Origin: Bradyrhizobium liaoningense
GTDB taxonomy: Bacteria; Pseudomonadota; Alphaproteobacteria; Rhizobiales; Xanthobacteraceae
Assembly (NCBI RefSeq): GCF_018130825.1
Contig: NZ_JAFCJS010000003.1
Coordinates: 1,008,772-1,072,771 of the forward strand
Length of the DNA: 64,000 nt
Direction of reading: 5' to 3'
This document shows, piece after piece, positions 23,926 to 33,315 of this stretch (within the stretch, counting starts at the first letter, position 1; each line of letters begins with the position of its first letter). A program made the translations under genes and the position numbers. A model generated the notes under the pieces. The model saw only the letters and a program-made list of their open reading frames with translations. It had not been told where the DNA came from and did not search any database.

Positions 23926-24975
23926 ATGGTTCGGTATGTCGGTGTTGAGAATATGCTTCGCCTGATCGGCGCAGTCGGAATCGAGCCCTACCTCATTGGT
24001 CTCGCCGGCTATATCGAGGAGGATTTTCGGCGCTGGAGCACCTTCGAGAAGGCCGCGCGCGTCGCCAGCCACTTCCGCGACGGCGTGATCGAATTGATGC
24101 CGACCAGCGATGGCGAGTTCTATGGCTTCAAATATGTCAACGGCCATCCGAAGAACACGCGCAGCGGACTGCAGACAGTGACCGGCTTCGGTGTGTTGTC
24201 CGACGTCGAAACCGGCTATCCGCGCCTGCTTTCGGAGATGACGATCACGACCGCATTGCGCACCGCCGCAACTTCGACTGTTGCTGCGAAATATCTCGCC
24301 CGCAACGATGCGCAAGTGATGGCGATCATCGGGCTCGGCTCGCAGTCGGAGTTTCAGGCGCTCGCTTTCAAGGCGGTCAACGGCATCCGGCGGCTGCGGG
24401 TTTTCGACATCGACCCAACTGCGACCGCGAAGTTCAGGGCCAATCTGGCGCCGTATGGATTCGAGATCGTGGCTGCCATGAGCGCGGAGTCGGCCGTTCT
24501 CGGTGCCGATATCGTCACGACCCTGACCGCCGACAAGCGGAAGGCAACGGTCGTCTCGGACAACATGATCGGAGCCGGCGTCCATATCAACGCGGTCGGC
24601 GGTGACTGCCCCGGCAAGACCGAATTGCAGCGGGATATCCTTCTGCGTGGCGACGTCTTCGTCGAACTGCAGGCGCAGACCCGGATCGAGGGCGAGATTC
24701 AACAGATGCCCCACGATTTTCCGGTCACCGAGCTGTGGCAGGTCATTGCTGGCCAAGCCTCGGGGCGTCGATCGCAGGACCAGATCACGATCTTCGATTC
24801 CGTGGGTTTCGCCATCGAAGACTTCTCGGCGCTACGCCATCTGCGCGATCTGATCGCAGGCACGGACTATTACGATGAGATTGATCTGCTGACCGAGCCG
24901 GAGGATCCGCGGAACCTGTTTGGCCTGCTCACCCGGTCGACGCAACAGCCGCGCCCGGTGCTCGAGGCGTGCTGA
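23926..24975 (+). CDS. ocd: Ornithine cyclodeaminase
   Basis: The 349-residue protein of the OCD/mu-crystallin family converts L-ornithine to L-proline and ammonia using NAD as internal redox cofactor. Visible features are the substrate region with YGFKYVNGHPKNT, the Rossmann motif IIGLGSQSEFQA and NAVGGDCPGKTEL, typical of true ornithine cyclodeaminases. ATG at 23926 has AGGAGG eight bases upstream, so it is chosen over GTG at 23908. It is followed by ctlX after 2 nt. Confidence 0.9.
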   Translation: MVRYVGVENMLRLIGAVGIEPYLIGLAGYIEEDFRRWSTFEKAARVASHFRDGVIELMPTSDGEFYGFKYVNGHPKNTRSGLQTVTGFGVLSDVETGYPRLLSEMTITTALRTAATSTVAAKYLARNDAQVMAIIGLGSQSEFQALAFKAVNGIRRLRVFDIDPTATAKFRANLAPYGFEIVAAMSAESAVLGADIVTTLTADKRKATVVSDNMIGAGVHINAVGGDCPGKTELQRDILLRGDVFVELQAQTRIEGEIQQMPHDFPVTELWQVIAGQASGRRSQDQITIFDSVGFAIEDFSALRHLRDLIAGTDYYDEIDLLTEPEDPRNLFGLLTRSTQQPRPVLEAC

Positions 24976-24977
24976 CC

Positions 24978-25940
24978 ATGCAGAAGATTTCCGTCCAGGC
25001 GCCGCGCGGGGTCGTGATGATCCGCCCGCACCATTTCAGCCCGAATACGGCGACGGCCGAGGACAATTTGTTCCAGGCAACGGACGCGTGCCGCAGCGCC
25101 GCAGCGATCGCAATTGCCGCCCATGACGAGGTGACGCGAGCGGCCGATGCGCTGGAGGCGGCCGGTGTCGAGGTACATCTGTTCGATGATGAGGGCCGTT
25201 CGACGCCTGATTCCGTCTTCCCCAACAACTGGTTCTCCACTCATTCGGGCGGTCATGTCGCGCTCTATCCGATGTTCTCGCCGAGTCGGCGCCGGGAGCG
25301 TCGGCAGGATGTGATCGAGATGCTGAAGCAGCGCTATCGCGTGCAGGACGTGATCGACTATTCCGGGCTTGAGCAGGACGGTGTCTATCTCGAAGGCACC
25401 GGTGCGATGGTGCTCGATCATATCGAGCGCGTCGCCTATGCCGCCCGCTCGAACCGTACCAATGAGGTCGCGCTTGAGCGGTTCTGCACGCACTTCAATT
25501 TCGAGCCGGTGGTCTTCGATGCGGTCGACCCCGAGGGACGACGAATTTACCACACCAACGTGCTGATGTGCATCGGCACCGATTTTTGCCTGATCGGGCT
25601 CGACACGATCCGCGATTTGATGCGGCGCGCTGAAATCGCGGAGCGGCTGGCAGGAACGGGGCGCGTCGTGATCGACCTCAGCCAAGAGCAGATCGGCGAA
25701 TTTGCCGGCAACGCGATCGAGCTGCAGGGCCGCAGCGGGCGGATCGTGGCGATGTCAGCGCGCGCCCTCAGGGCCCTGCGGCCGCAACAGGTCGCGACAC
25801 TGGAAGGCCTGGCGACGATCTTGCCGATCGAGGTGGCGACCATCGAGCTCGCGGGAGGTTCGGTGCGTTGCATGCTCGCCGGAATCCACCTGGCCTCGCG
25901 CAATCTCGCGTTGAATTCTGGCGTAGAGCCGGCGTCTTGA
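24978..25940 (+). CDS. ctlX: CtlX-type citrulline hydrolase / amidinotransferase-family protein
   Basis: The 320-residue protein has the guanidino-modifying (arginine deiminase/DDAH) propeller features FPNNWFSTH, LEGTGAMVLDH and a late SVRCMLAGIHL with the catalytic Cys. Its layout matches CtlX, a citrulline ureidase that gives ornithine, CO2 and ammonia, rather than classical ArcA. The start ATG at 24978 has GAGG ten bases upstream and lies 2 nt after ocd, so ornithine would pass directly to the cyclodeaminase. A dimethylarginine hydrolase role is the alternative. Confidence 0.82.
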   Translation: MQKISVQAPRGVVMIRPHHFSPNTATAEDNLFQATDACRSAAAIAIAAHDEVTRAADALEAAGVEVHLFDDEGRSTPDSVFPNNWFSTHSGGHVALYPMFSPSRRRERRQDVIEMLKQRYRVQDVIDYSGLEQDGVYLEGTGAMVLDHIERVAYAARSNRTNEVALERFCTHFNFEPVVFDAVDPEGRRIYHTNVLMCIGTDFCLIGLDTIRDLMRRAEIAERLAGTGRVVIDLSQEQIGEFAGNAIELQGRSGRIVAMSARALRALRPQQVATLEGLATILPIEVATIELAGGSVRCMLAGIHLASRNLALNSGVEPAS

Positions 25941-26041
25941 CGCAGCCTCGAAATGGCGGTGGCGCCGCATCCGCGTTCTGGACAGGGGCTATTCGGGCAG
26001 GCGAGAATATCGCCTCCCAGCCAGCCTGAATCGAGACGATA

Positions 26042-26980
26042 GTGTTCCGGAATCTACCCCTTGCCACGTTGCGCACGTTCGAGGCAGCCGCGCGCCATCA
26101 AAGCCTGGCGAAGGCTTCGCAGGAGCTGAACCTGACCGATAGCGCGGTCAGCCATCAGCTCAGACGACTGGAAGAGGCGCTCGGCGTCGATCTCTTCGAG
26201 AAGGCCGGACGGGGCGTGGCGCTGACGGATGCCGGGCGCGTCTTTGCTCGCTCCGTCGCGGCGGCGCTGCACGACATTGCCCGCACCGCTCACAGCCTGG
26301 CGGACGCGGCTCAGGTCGGTGGGCGGCTCACCATCGCTTGCCCGCCGATGTTCGCAAGCAAATGGCTGGCGAAGAACATCGCAGCGTTCTGCTCCGATCA
26401 CCCGGCGATCGAATGTCAGATCAAGCTCGCCGACAATGATCACGTCGTGGATGTGCCCGACGCCGACCTTGGCATTCAGTTCGGCAGTGGGTCCTGGCCT
26501 GCCAAATGGTCGACGCTGCTGGAAACGGTCGCCATTGCGCCGGCCTGCAGTCCCCTGCTGTTCCGCGGTGCTGGTCGCGCCTTTACCAAGCCGTCGGATC
26601 TGCGCGACGTCATCCTGCTGCATCAGGACGACGGTGCTGAATGGCGTCGCTGGCTGGCGGCCGAAGGGGATCACGCCTTCGAAGCCTATCGGCGCCACCT
26701 CTATTGCAGCGATCTCAGCATCGCGATCGACCTGGCGGCCGAAGGGGCGGGTGTGGTTCTGGTGAGCGATACCCTGTCGGCTTCGCTGGTCGCGGACGGG
26801 CTGTTGCTTCGTCCATTCGCCGGGACCATTCTGGCGACCGGCGGCTGGTATGTGCTCTGCGACGACTACAAGCTCGAGCGTTCGAACACCCGGCTTTTCC
26901 TGCACTGGCTGCTGGCGCGCTTCGGCAAGTCGTTGACGCTGCCCTCCGCCGGAGAGGCGGACGAAAGCGGGCAGGCGTGA
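26042..26980 (+). CDS. LysR-family regulator (GcvA-like)
   Basis: The 312-residue protein has the GcvA-subtype N-terminus (LATLRTFEAAARHQSLAKASQELNLTDSAVSHQLRRLEE) and a LysR substrate-binding domain. The start is GTG at 26042. It lies downstream of ctlX on the same strand and converges on the ureohydrolase gene with a 4-nt gap, so it could serve either neighbour set. Confidence 0.9.
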   Translation: MFRNLPLATLRTFEAAARHQSLAKASQELNLTDSAVSHQLRRLEEALGVDLFEKAGRGVALTDAGRVFARSVAAALHDIARTAHSLADAAQVGGRLTIACPPMFASKWLAKNIAAFCSDHPAIECQIKLADNDHVVDVPDADLGIQFGSGSWPAKWSTLLETVAIAPACSPLLFRGAGRAFTKPSDLRDVILLHQDDGAEWRRWLAAEGDHAFEAYRRHLYCSDLSIAIDLAAEGAGVVLVSDTLSASLVADGLLLRPFAGTILATGGWYVLCDDYKLERSNTRLFLHWLLARFGKSLTLPSAGEADESGQA

Positions 26981-26984
26981 TCTT

Positions 26985-27998
26985 TCAGCTCCTGGCCTGG
27001 GACAGGCCGTAGAGCAGACTTAGGATCAACGAGGCGCCGGTCGAGCCCGTAATGTTGCGTGGATCGAAGGGAGGCGAGATTTCCACGAGATCGGCGCCAA
27101 TGAGCTTCCCGCTCGCTCCGATCTTGCGCATGGCGTATTGCACGTCATGCGCGTTGAGGCCGAACGGGTTCGGCGCGGCGGTGCCGGGGGCCTGCGAATG
27201 GTCGAGCACGTCGATGTCGATCGAGAGATAGATCGCATCGTTGCCGTCGCCGGCGATGCGAAGCGCCTGATCGACCACCGCCGCGATGCCGCGCTCGCGT
27301 ACTTCGAGGCCTGAGATCACCGTCACGCCCATCTCTTTCGCATAGTCGTCGAGCTGGGGAGAGTTGGTGAACTCGGCCATGCCGATCTGCACGAGATTGC
27401 GGCCGCTGAGCAGCGTGCCCGGCAATTCGAGCGTCTTGCGAAACGGCACGCCGCTGGATTCTGCACCGAGATGCGCCTTGCGCAGATCGTGATGAGCGTC
27501 GAAATGGATCACGCCCAGCTTCTTGCCTGGCCCCATCGCCTCGATCACGCCGCGGAGATTCGGAAAGGCGATCGAGTGATCGCCACCGAGCATCACCGGC
27601 ACGATGCCCTTCGAGACAAGCGTCCGCACCGTCTGAGTGATGCGCTTGAAGGTGCCGTCCATGTCGGTGAGCACGACCTGCACGTCGCCGATATCGGCGG
27701 CGCGGAATGCGGTCATGGCGCGGCGGTCGCGGCTCGAATAGGTGGTGAAATACATCAGGCCCTGGCGCACCGCGTCGGGCCCGTGGCGCGAGCCGCTCCG
27801 CACGACCGAGGCGCCGTCATAGGGCACGCCGACGATGGCGCAATCGAGATCGAGCGTGCCGTCCCAGGTCAGCCAGGCTCCGGCCCGATGCTCGGCGACA
27901 TCGCCCTTCATCGTGTTGACGACGAGGCCGGGGGGGAGAAGGTCGAGTGTGGTCAAGGCGCGCTCCTTCATGTCGGCTGCCGGGCCGATTAAAGGCAC
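26985..27998 (-). CDS. Arginase/agmatinase-family ureohydrolase
   Basis: The 337-residue protein contains the binuclear Mn motifs GGDHSI, HFDAHHD and SIDIDVLDHSQAPGT. It has the N-terminal PYDGASVVRSGSRHGPDAVR loop seen in agmatinase, guanidinobutyrase and related enzymes. It would release urea from a guanidino compound; the exact substrate is not decided by these motifs. A second start nine codons in (27971, MKERALTTLDLL) is possible. It is divergent from the isoaspartyl dipeptidase-like gene. Confidence 0.85.
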   Translation of the reverse strand: MPLIGPAADMKERALTTLDLLPPGLVVNTMKGDVAEHRAGAWLTWDGTLDLDCAIVGVPYDGASVVRSGSRHGPDAVRQGLMYFTTYSSRDRRAMTAFRAADIGDVQVVLTDMDGTFKRITQTVRTLVSKGIVPVMLGGDHSIAFPNLRGVIEAMGPGKKLGVIHFDAHHDLRKAHLGAESSGVPFRKTLELPGTLLSGRNLVQIGMAEFTNSPQLDDYAKEMGVTVISGLEVRERGIAAVVDQALRIAGDGNDAIYLSIDIDVLDHSQAPGTAAPNPFGLNAHDVQYAMRKIGASGKLIGADLVEISPPFDPRNITGSTGASLILSLLYGLSQARS

Positions 27999-28232
27999 GC
28001 CCCCCGTGCAAGGTGAAGTGATGGATACTCACGCGTTGCCTGAGCCAAATTCATCGATTGGGCTTATGCCCAGGCATTAGGCTCAACGATACTGTTTTAT
28101 ACATGAATCTAGATCATGCTTTTGCTGATAAATCATCAATTGCCCCCAGCTGCGACCTCTTGCTTGATGGGCTCTGGCAGGCAGCCGGAGCCTCGCTGAG
28201 ATCGAGCGTTTCCGGATTGCTTCAGACAGGGG

Positions 28233-29456
28233 ATGCGAATGCTCCGTGGGCAGCACGGATCGGCTCGGGACGAGGACGCGCGGGACGCCCCATTGCGTCT
28301 CTTGCGTAGCTCGCACGTGTTCGCGCCGGCCGAGCTTGGTGCGCAGGATATCCTGATCGGTGGCGGTCGCATCCTGGCGGTCGGTGCGGATCTGTCGGCC
28401 GCTTCGGCGCTTGACGGCCTCATCAGCGTGGAGACGTTACCGCCGGGACGACTGATCCCGGGCCTGATCGACCAGCATGTCCATTTCATCGGCGGTGGCG
28501 AAGGCGACGGGCCCGAGGCGCGCATGCCCGAGCTCGCATTCGAGGCCTTTGCCTCGGCGGGTATCACGACGGCAGTCGGCCTGCTGGGCAGCGAAATCGA
28601 GGCCAAGACGCTGCCGTCGCTGCTGCGTAAGGCGCATGAGCTGGACCGCGCCGGCCTCACCACCTTCATCTACACCGGCGCCATGGCGTTGCCGGCGCCG
28701 TTCCTGACGCAAAGCGTGCCGTCCGATATCGCGCTGCTCGACAAGGTGATTGGCGCCAAGAGCGCGATCTCCGAACGCGCCTTTCCCAATCTCGACTTCG
28801 CAGCTTTCGCAGCGCTCGCCGGCAGTCTCGTGCAGGCGAAGGCGGTCAGTGGCAAGGCTGCCGTGCTGCATCTGCATGTCGGCCGGCTGAGGGGCGGCCT
28901 CGCGGCGCTGTTCGACCTGATCGAGAAGATCGATTTCCCGCCGTCGCAGGCGGTCCCGACGCATATCAACCGCGCGTCTGACGTCTCGCCTGTCTTCGAG
29001 CATGGCATACGTTTCGCCAAAGCCGGCGGCACGATCGACTTCACCTGCTGTCTTGGCCCGCGCGACGGACTGCCTGCCGGCCTTGATCCGGTCGAGGCCG
29101 TCCTGCGGGCGCTCGATGCCGGCGTTCCGGCCGAACGGATCACGCTGTCATCCGATGCAGGGGTGGCAGTCCCGGATCACCGGGGCGGCTTTCGCGCGGT
29201 TCCGCCGGCAATTCTCTTGTGCGATTTGCTGCGCCTGACCACCGAGGGCGGTCTCGACTGGCCGCAGGCTCTGGCCTTTGTCACCGGCAACGTCGCGCGC
29301 GTTCTCGGCCTTTCCAGTCGCAAGGGCGCGATCGCGCCAGGCATGGACGCTGATCTCGTACTCGTCGGGGAGGACGGACGTGTCGTCTGGACCATGGCCG
29401 CCGGCCGCGTCGTCTTCGGCCCCGGAATGATCACTCGCGAAATGACGGTACATTGA
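28233..29456 (+). CDS. Isoaspartyl dipeptidase-like amidohydrolase (IadA family)
   Basis: The 407-residue amidohydrolase has GLIDQHVHFIGGGEGDG, the typical IadA metal motif with its Gly-rich tail, then FIYTGAMALP, VLHLHVG, PTHINR and the late Asp in TLSSDAGVAVPD. IadA cleaves beta-aspartyl dipeptides arising from isoaspartate. It stands first in the ABC-transporter operon (the next gene starts 12 nt later), so its substrate may be a transported beta-aspartyl or N-substituted aspartyl compound. The first 20 residues are not family-like, so the true start may be a little downstream. Confidence 0.8.
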   Translation: MRMLRGQHGSARDEDARDAPLRLLRSSHVFAPAELGAQDILIGGGRILAVGADLSAASALDGLISVETLPPGRLIPGLIDQHVHFIGGGEGDGPEARMPELAFEAFASAGITTAVGLLGSEIEAKTLPSLLRKAHELDRAGLTTFIYTGAMALPAPFLTQSVPSDIALLDKVIGAKSAISERAFPNLDFAAFAALAGSLVQAKAVSGKAAVLHLHVGRLRGGLAALFDLIEKIDFPPSQAVPTHINRASDVSPVFEHGIRFAKAGGTIDFTCCLGPRDGLPAGLDPVEAVLRALDAGVPAERITLSSDAGVAVPDHRGGFRAVPPAILLCDLLRLTTEGGLDWPQALAFVTGNVARVLGLSSRKGAIAPGMDADLVLVGEDGRVVWTMAAGRVVFGPGMITREMTVH

Positions 29457-29467
29457 GAGCAAAGGGG

Positions 29468-30496
29468 ATGAACATGATGACGCTATCCAAGCTGTCCTGG
29501 CGCGGTCTTGCCGCCGTCGCCGTGACGCTCGCCGCCTGTGGCGCTGCGAACGCACAGCAGAAGCAGGTCAAGGTCATGACCTTCGGCTCCACCTGGGAGC
29601 GTGTGCTCAAGCCGTTGGCGCCCGCCTTCAAGGAGGAAACCGGCATCGAGATCGTGCCCGTCATCCAGAACAGCTCGGCCGAGGGGCTGGCGAAGTTGCA
29701 GGCCTCGCGCCAGAATCCCGGCGTCGACGTCTGGTTCACCGGAGAGGCGATCGCGATGCGCGCGGCGACCGACAAGGGGCTCTTCTTGCCGTTGCCGGTC
29801 GACAAGCTGCCCAATCTGGCCAAGCTCATCCCGGGTTCGCACAACGAGATGTTCGTCGCCTACTGGTATTTCCCAACGGCGATCGTCTATCGGCCCGATC
29901 TGGTGCCGGGTGGCAAGGTGACCGCCTGGAGCGATATCTTCCAAACCGGCTTCAAGAACGCCATCGCGCTGCCGGCGCCGACCGTCTACCCCGGTCGCAC
30001 CATCCTGATCGCCTCGCTGCTGAACGGGGGCTCGATCGACAATGTGAAGCCGGGCATCGAGTTTCTCGGCAAGATGCGTGACCACGTTGCGATGTTCAAT
30101 TCCTCCGATACCAATGCGCGCCGGGCGCTGGCGCGAGGCGAGATCATGGCGATGATCGGATCGCCTTCCGCGGTCAAGGAGCTTGCCGATCAGAACATCC
30201 CGGTCGCCATGGTCAGCCCCAAGCCGACGCCACTGATCTTTGAGGGTATGATGATGGTCAACAACGGTAACGCTGACGCCGCCGCTATCTTCATCAACCG
30301 TTCGCTGGCCGCGGACTGGCAGAAGCACATGACCGATGTCTACAATCTCGGTCCGGTCAACAAGGACGTCACGCCGGCCGAGGCCTTGGTCAAGGTCTTG
30401 CCGACACCCGAGAACGCGGTCACCTTCGACGAGGCCAAGATCAATGAGCGTCTCGGTGAATGGACCGAGGAGTTCAACAAGGCCGTTGCCAAGTAG
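29468..30496 (+). CDS. ABC transporter extracellular solute-binding protein (SBP_bac_1/PotD-like)
   Basis: The 342-residue precursor has a Sec signal peptide ending AANAQQ. It is a class F/D periplasmic binding protein with VKVMTFGSTWERVLKPLAPAF, DVWFTGEAIAMRA and a C-terminal NEAVT/GEWTEEFNK-like helix. It is the receptor of the ATPase and two permeases that follow. The family handles polyamines, iron(III) and small organic acids; the neighbourhood favours an amino-acid derivative. ATG at 29468 follows AAAGGGG. Confidence 0.85.
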   Translation: MNMMTLSKLSWRGLAAVAVTLAACGAANAQQKQVKVMTFGSTWERVLKPLAPAFKEETGIEIVPVIQNSSAEGLAKLQASRQNPGVDVWFTGEAIAMRAATDKGLFLPLPVDKLPNLAKLIPGSHNEMFVAYWYFPTAIVYRPDLVPGGKVTAWSDIFQTGFKNAIALPAPTVYPGRTILIASLLNGGSIDNVKPGIEFLGKMRDHVAMFNSSDTNARRALARGEIMAMIGSPSAVKELADQNIPVAMVSPKPTPLIFEGMMMVNNGNADAAAIFINRSLAADWQKHMTDVYNLGPVNKDVTPAEALVKVLPTPENAVTFDEAKINERLGEWTEEFNKAVAK

Positions 30497-30508
30497 CGAG
30501 CGTCTTGT

Positions 30509-31567
30509 GTGATGAACAGGGGATCATCCTGCCGGCTGGACGTCGACCGCATCGCCAAGGCGTATGGCGACGTCAAGGCCGTCGAGAATGTCTCGCTTTC
30601 GGTCGAGCCGGGCGAGGTTCTTGCTCTGCTCGGGCCTTCCGGCTGCGGCAAGACAACCCTGTTACAGTCAATTGCCGGCTTTGTGGCTCCGGATAGCGGT
30701 GACATCAGGCTCGATGGGGGCTCGATACTCTCGACGCCTCCGGAGAAGCGCCGCACAGCGATGCTGTTCCAGCAATACGCGCTGTTCCCGCATATGAGCG
30801 TGCGCGACAACGTCGGCTTCGGCCTGCGCATGGCGCGCGTGCCGAAAGCCGAGGCTTCCAGATGCATCGAGCAGGCACTGGAGCTGGTGCGTATTGCACA
30901 ACTCGCGGAGCGGCGGCCGGCGCAGCTCTCCGGCGGCCAACGCCAGCGCGTCGCATTGGCGCGCGCCGTCGTCACCGAGCCGCGCCTGCTGCTGCTCGAC
31001 GAGCCGCTCGGCGCGCTCGATCAGAATCTGCGTGAGGAGATGCAGGTCGAGTTGCGCAAGCTGCAGCGCAATCTCGGCCTGACCACGGTCATGGTGACGC
31101 ACGATCAACGCGAGGCCATCGTATTGTCGGATCGCATCGCGGTCATGAAGGACGGGCGCATCGAGCAGATCGGCACGCCGCTCGAGATCCACGATCATCC
31201 GCAAACGCGCTATGTCGCGAGCTTCACCGGTGTCGAGAATCTGCTGCCGGGGCGCTTTCTCGGCGAGGATACGATCGAGCTGGGGGGCAGCAGAATATCC
31301 GGCGTCAAGGCGACGACTGCGGCCGGTGCCGCCACGCTGGCAATTCGTTCGGCGGCCATCAGCGTTCTCCTTCCGGGGCAGGGCGATATCGACGGCGTGA
31401 TCGGTTTCGTCCAGATGCTCGGCGCTTCGGTGCGCTATGAAGTGGCGATTGCGGGTGACACCTCGGTGACCGTGACGGAGGTACGCCGAGACGCGCCTCC
31501 TTTCGAGCCCGGGGCCGCCGTCTCACTCAGGTTCGCCGCAAGCCGCTGCACGGTGCTGGCATCATGA
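30509..31567 (+). CDS. ABC transporter ATP-binding protein (PotA-like)
   Basis: The 352-residue protein has Walker A GPSGCGKTT, signature LSGGQRQRVALARA, Walker B LLLLDEPLGALD, the H-loop THDQREA and a C-terminal TOBE domain (from about residue 270). The TOBE domain is the mark of the CUT/polyamine/iron subclass. It lies 12 nt after the binding protein and overlaps the first permease by ATGA. GTG at 30509 and ATG at 30512 are adjacent start options. Confidence 0.92.
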   Translation: MMNRGSSCRLDVDRIAKAYGDVKAVENVSLSVEPGEVLALLGPSGCGKTTLLQSIAGFVAPDSGDIRLDGGSILSTPPEKRRTAMLFQQYALFPHMSVRDNVGFGLRMARVPKAEASRCIEQALELVRIAQLAERRPAQLSGGQRQRVALARAVVTEPRLLLLDEPLGALDQNLREEMQVELRKLQRNLGLTTVMVTHDQREAIVLSDRIAVMKDGRIEQIGTPLEIHDHPQTRYVASFTGVENLLPGRFLGEDTIELGGSRISGVKATTAAGAATLAIRSAAISVLLPGQGDIDGVIGFVQMLGASVRYEVAIAGDTSVTVTEVRRDAPPFEPGAAVSLRFAASRCTVLAS

Positions 31568-32418
31568 GACGCGGCACCTTCCTGCTCGCGCTGCCGGCGA
31601 TGTCGGTGCTGGCGCTCTTCCTGGTCGTCCTGTTGTCCTTTGCAAGCGTCAGCCTGATGGTGGTCGATCGCGGGGGCGCGGTCTTCCACGGCCCGCCGAC
31701 GCTGACGAACTATGGCAAGCTTCTGGCATCGGAAGGCGCCTGGCGCGCTGTGCTGACCACCTTGCGGCTGTCGAGCGAGATCACCCTGTTGGCGGTCCTG
31801 TTCGGATATCCCCTGGCGCGCGTGCTGGCGCGCTCGCATTCGCGGACGCTGCGTCGCGTCATCCTGTTCTGCCTCGTTGCGACCTTCCTCTCCGGCGGCG
31901 TGACGCGCGCCTATGCCTGGCTGATCATCCTCGGCAATCAGGGGCTGATCAATCAAGCGCTACGGGCCGTCGGGCTGCCGCGCGCTGCGCTGATCAACAA
32001 CGAGTTCGCTGTCATCGTCTCGGTGCTGAATTTCGTGCTGCCCTTCTTCGTGCTGACGCTCTTCGGCGCGTTGCGTACGATCCCAGAGTCGCTGGAACAC
32101 GCCGCACGCAATCTCGGTGCGACGCGTTGGCGCAGCTTCGTCACCGTCACCCTGCCGCTGTCTCTGCCGGGCTTGGCAGCGGCTACCTCACTGTGCTTCG
32201 CACTTTCGCTTGGCGCTTTTCTCTTCCCGCAAATGCTCGGTGGCGGACGCGTTCAAGTCCTGGCGACGGCGATCTACGACCGTATCCAGGCGAGCTATGA
32301 TGTTCCCTCGGCTGCGGCGCTGGCGGTGCTGTTTCTCCTGCTCGTGCTGCTCATGCTCGGGGTCGTCGGCAGCATAAAGCGTCTCGTTACAATGCGTTTT
32401 TCGGGAGAGGCGACGTGA
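31564..32418 (+). CDS. ABC transporter permease (PotB-like)
   Basis: The 284-residue membrane protein has six predicted helices and the EAA coupling loop (LEHAARNLGATRWRSFVTVTLPLSLPG). It overlaps the ATPase and the second permease by 4 nt each, so translation is coupled and a heterodimeric permease is expected. Confidence 0.9.
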   Translation: MRRGTFLLALPAMSVLALFLVVLLSFASVSLMVVDRGGAVFHGPPTLTNYGKLLASEGAWRAVLTTLRLSSEITLLAVLFGYPLARVLARSHSRTLRRVILFCLVATFLSGGVTRAYAWLIILGNQGLINQALRAVGLPRAALINNEFAVIVSVLNFVLPFFVLTLFGALRTIPESLEHAARNLGATRWRSFVTVTLPLSLPGLAAATSLCFALSLGAFLFPQMLGGGRVQVLATAIYDRIQASYDVPSAAALAVLFLLLVLLMLGVVGSIKRLVTMRFSGEAT

Positions 32419-33230
32419 AGCGCGCGATCATCGATCATGCGCGCTCCGTTTCTCCGGCGGTGACGGCGCTCGGGCTTGTGACGCTCGGCTTCGTGCTGTT
32501 GCCGCTGCCCTTCATCGTCCTCTATGCGCTGAGCAAGAACAGTTACGTGCTGTTTTCACCTCAGGGCTTCACCCTGCAATGGTTCCAGCGGTTCTTCGAG
32601 AATGCCCGTTTCATGGCGGCGCTGCAGAATTCGCTGGCCGTGTCTGTCATCACCACGATGGCCGCGCTGGTCATCGCGGCGCCGACCGCGATCGTCGCGG
32701 TCCGGCACCGCTTCCGCGGCCGGGATCTGATGATGGCGCTGATCTCGGCGCCCCTGCTGGTGCCGGGGGTCATCACCGGCACCGCGGCTCTCAGCTTCGT
32801 TGCACAGACCGGAATAGGGCCTGGCTTCTGGCCGATCACGGTCGCGATGATCTGCTTCACGCTGCCGCTGGTGTTGCGGCCGCTGATTGCCAACCTGTCG
32901 GGCCTCGATCCGGATCTCGAAAAAGCCGCCCGCAATCTTGGGGCGAGCCCGCTTGCAGCGTTCTGGACCGTGACCATGCCGCAGCTTGCGCCGGGTCTCG
33001 TGGCGGGCGGCACTTTCGCCTTCGTCGAGGCGATGGACAATTTCTCGATTGCTGTTTTCCTGACCAGCATCACGACGACGACGCTGCCGGTTGAGGCGTA
33101 CAGCTACATCCGCGACATCGACGACCCGACGGTCGCCGCAATGGCGACCTTGCTGATTCTGATGAGCGTCGGGGTCGTCTTCGCGATTGAATGGCTGCTG
33201 GGACTGGATCGCTTTCTCGATATGTCGTGA
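32415..33230 (+). CDS. ABC transporter permease (PotC-like)
   Basis: The 271-residue protein has six helices and an EAA loop (LEKAARNLGASPLAAFWTVTMPQLAPG). It uses a GTG start at 32415 inside the end of the preceding permease. It is the second half of the heterodimeric PotBC-type channel. Confidence 0.9.
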   Translation: MKRAIIDHARSVSPAVTALGLVTLGFVLLPLPFIVLYALSKNSYVLFSPQGFTLQWFQRFFENARFMAALQNSLAVSVITTMAALVIAAPTAIVAVRHRFRGRDLMMALISAPLLVPGVITGTAALSFVAQTGIGPGFWPITVAMICFTLPLVLRPLIANLSGLDPDLEKAARNLGASPLAAFWTVTMPQLAPGLVAGGTFAFVEAMDNFSIAVFLTSITTTTLPVEAYSYIRDIDDPTVAAMATLLILMSVGVVFAIEWLLGLDRFLDMS

Positions 33231-33315
33231 GGCGGCGGTGCTGCGAGACTATGAAAGGGTGGTCCGCGGAATGAATGCGGCAAGGACTGCTAACGTGACG
33301 AGAAAGGAGACTGCC

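Noticed and set aside
28112..28128. CATGAATCTAGATCATG near-palindrome upstream of the isoaspartyl dipeptidase-like gene
   Set aside because: Only the inner ATCTAGAT is exact; the outer arms need an inserted base, so it is too weak to list as an operator.
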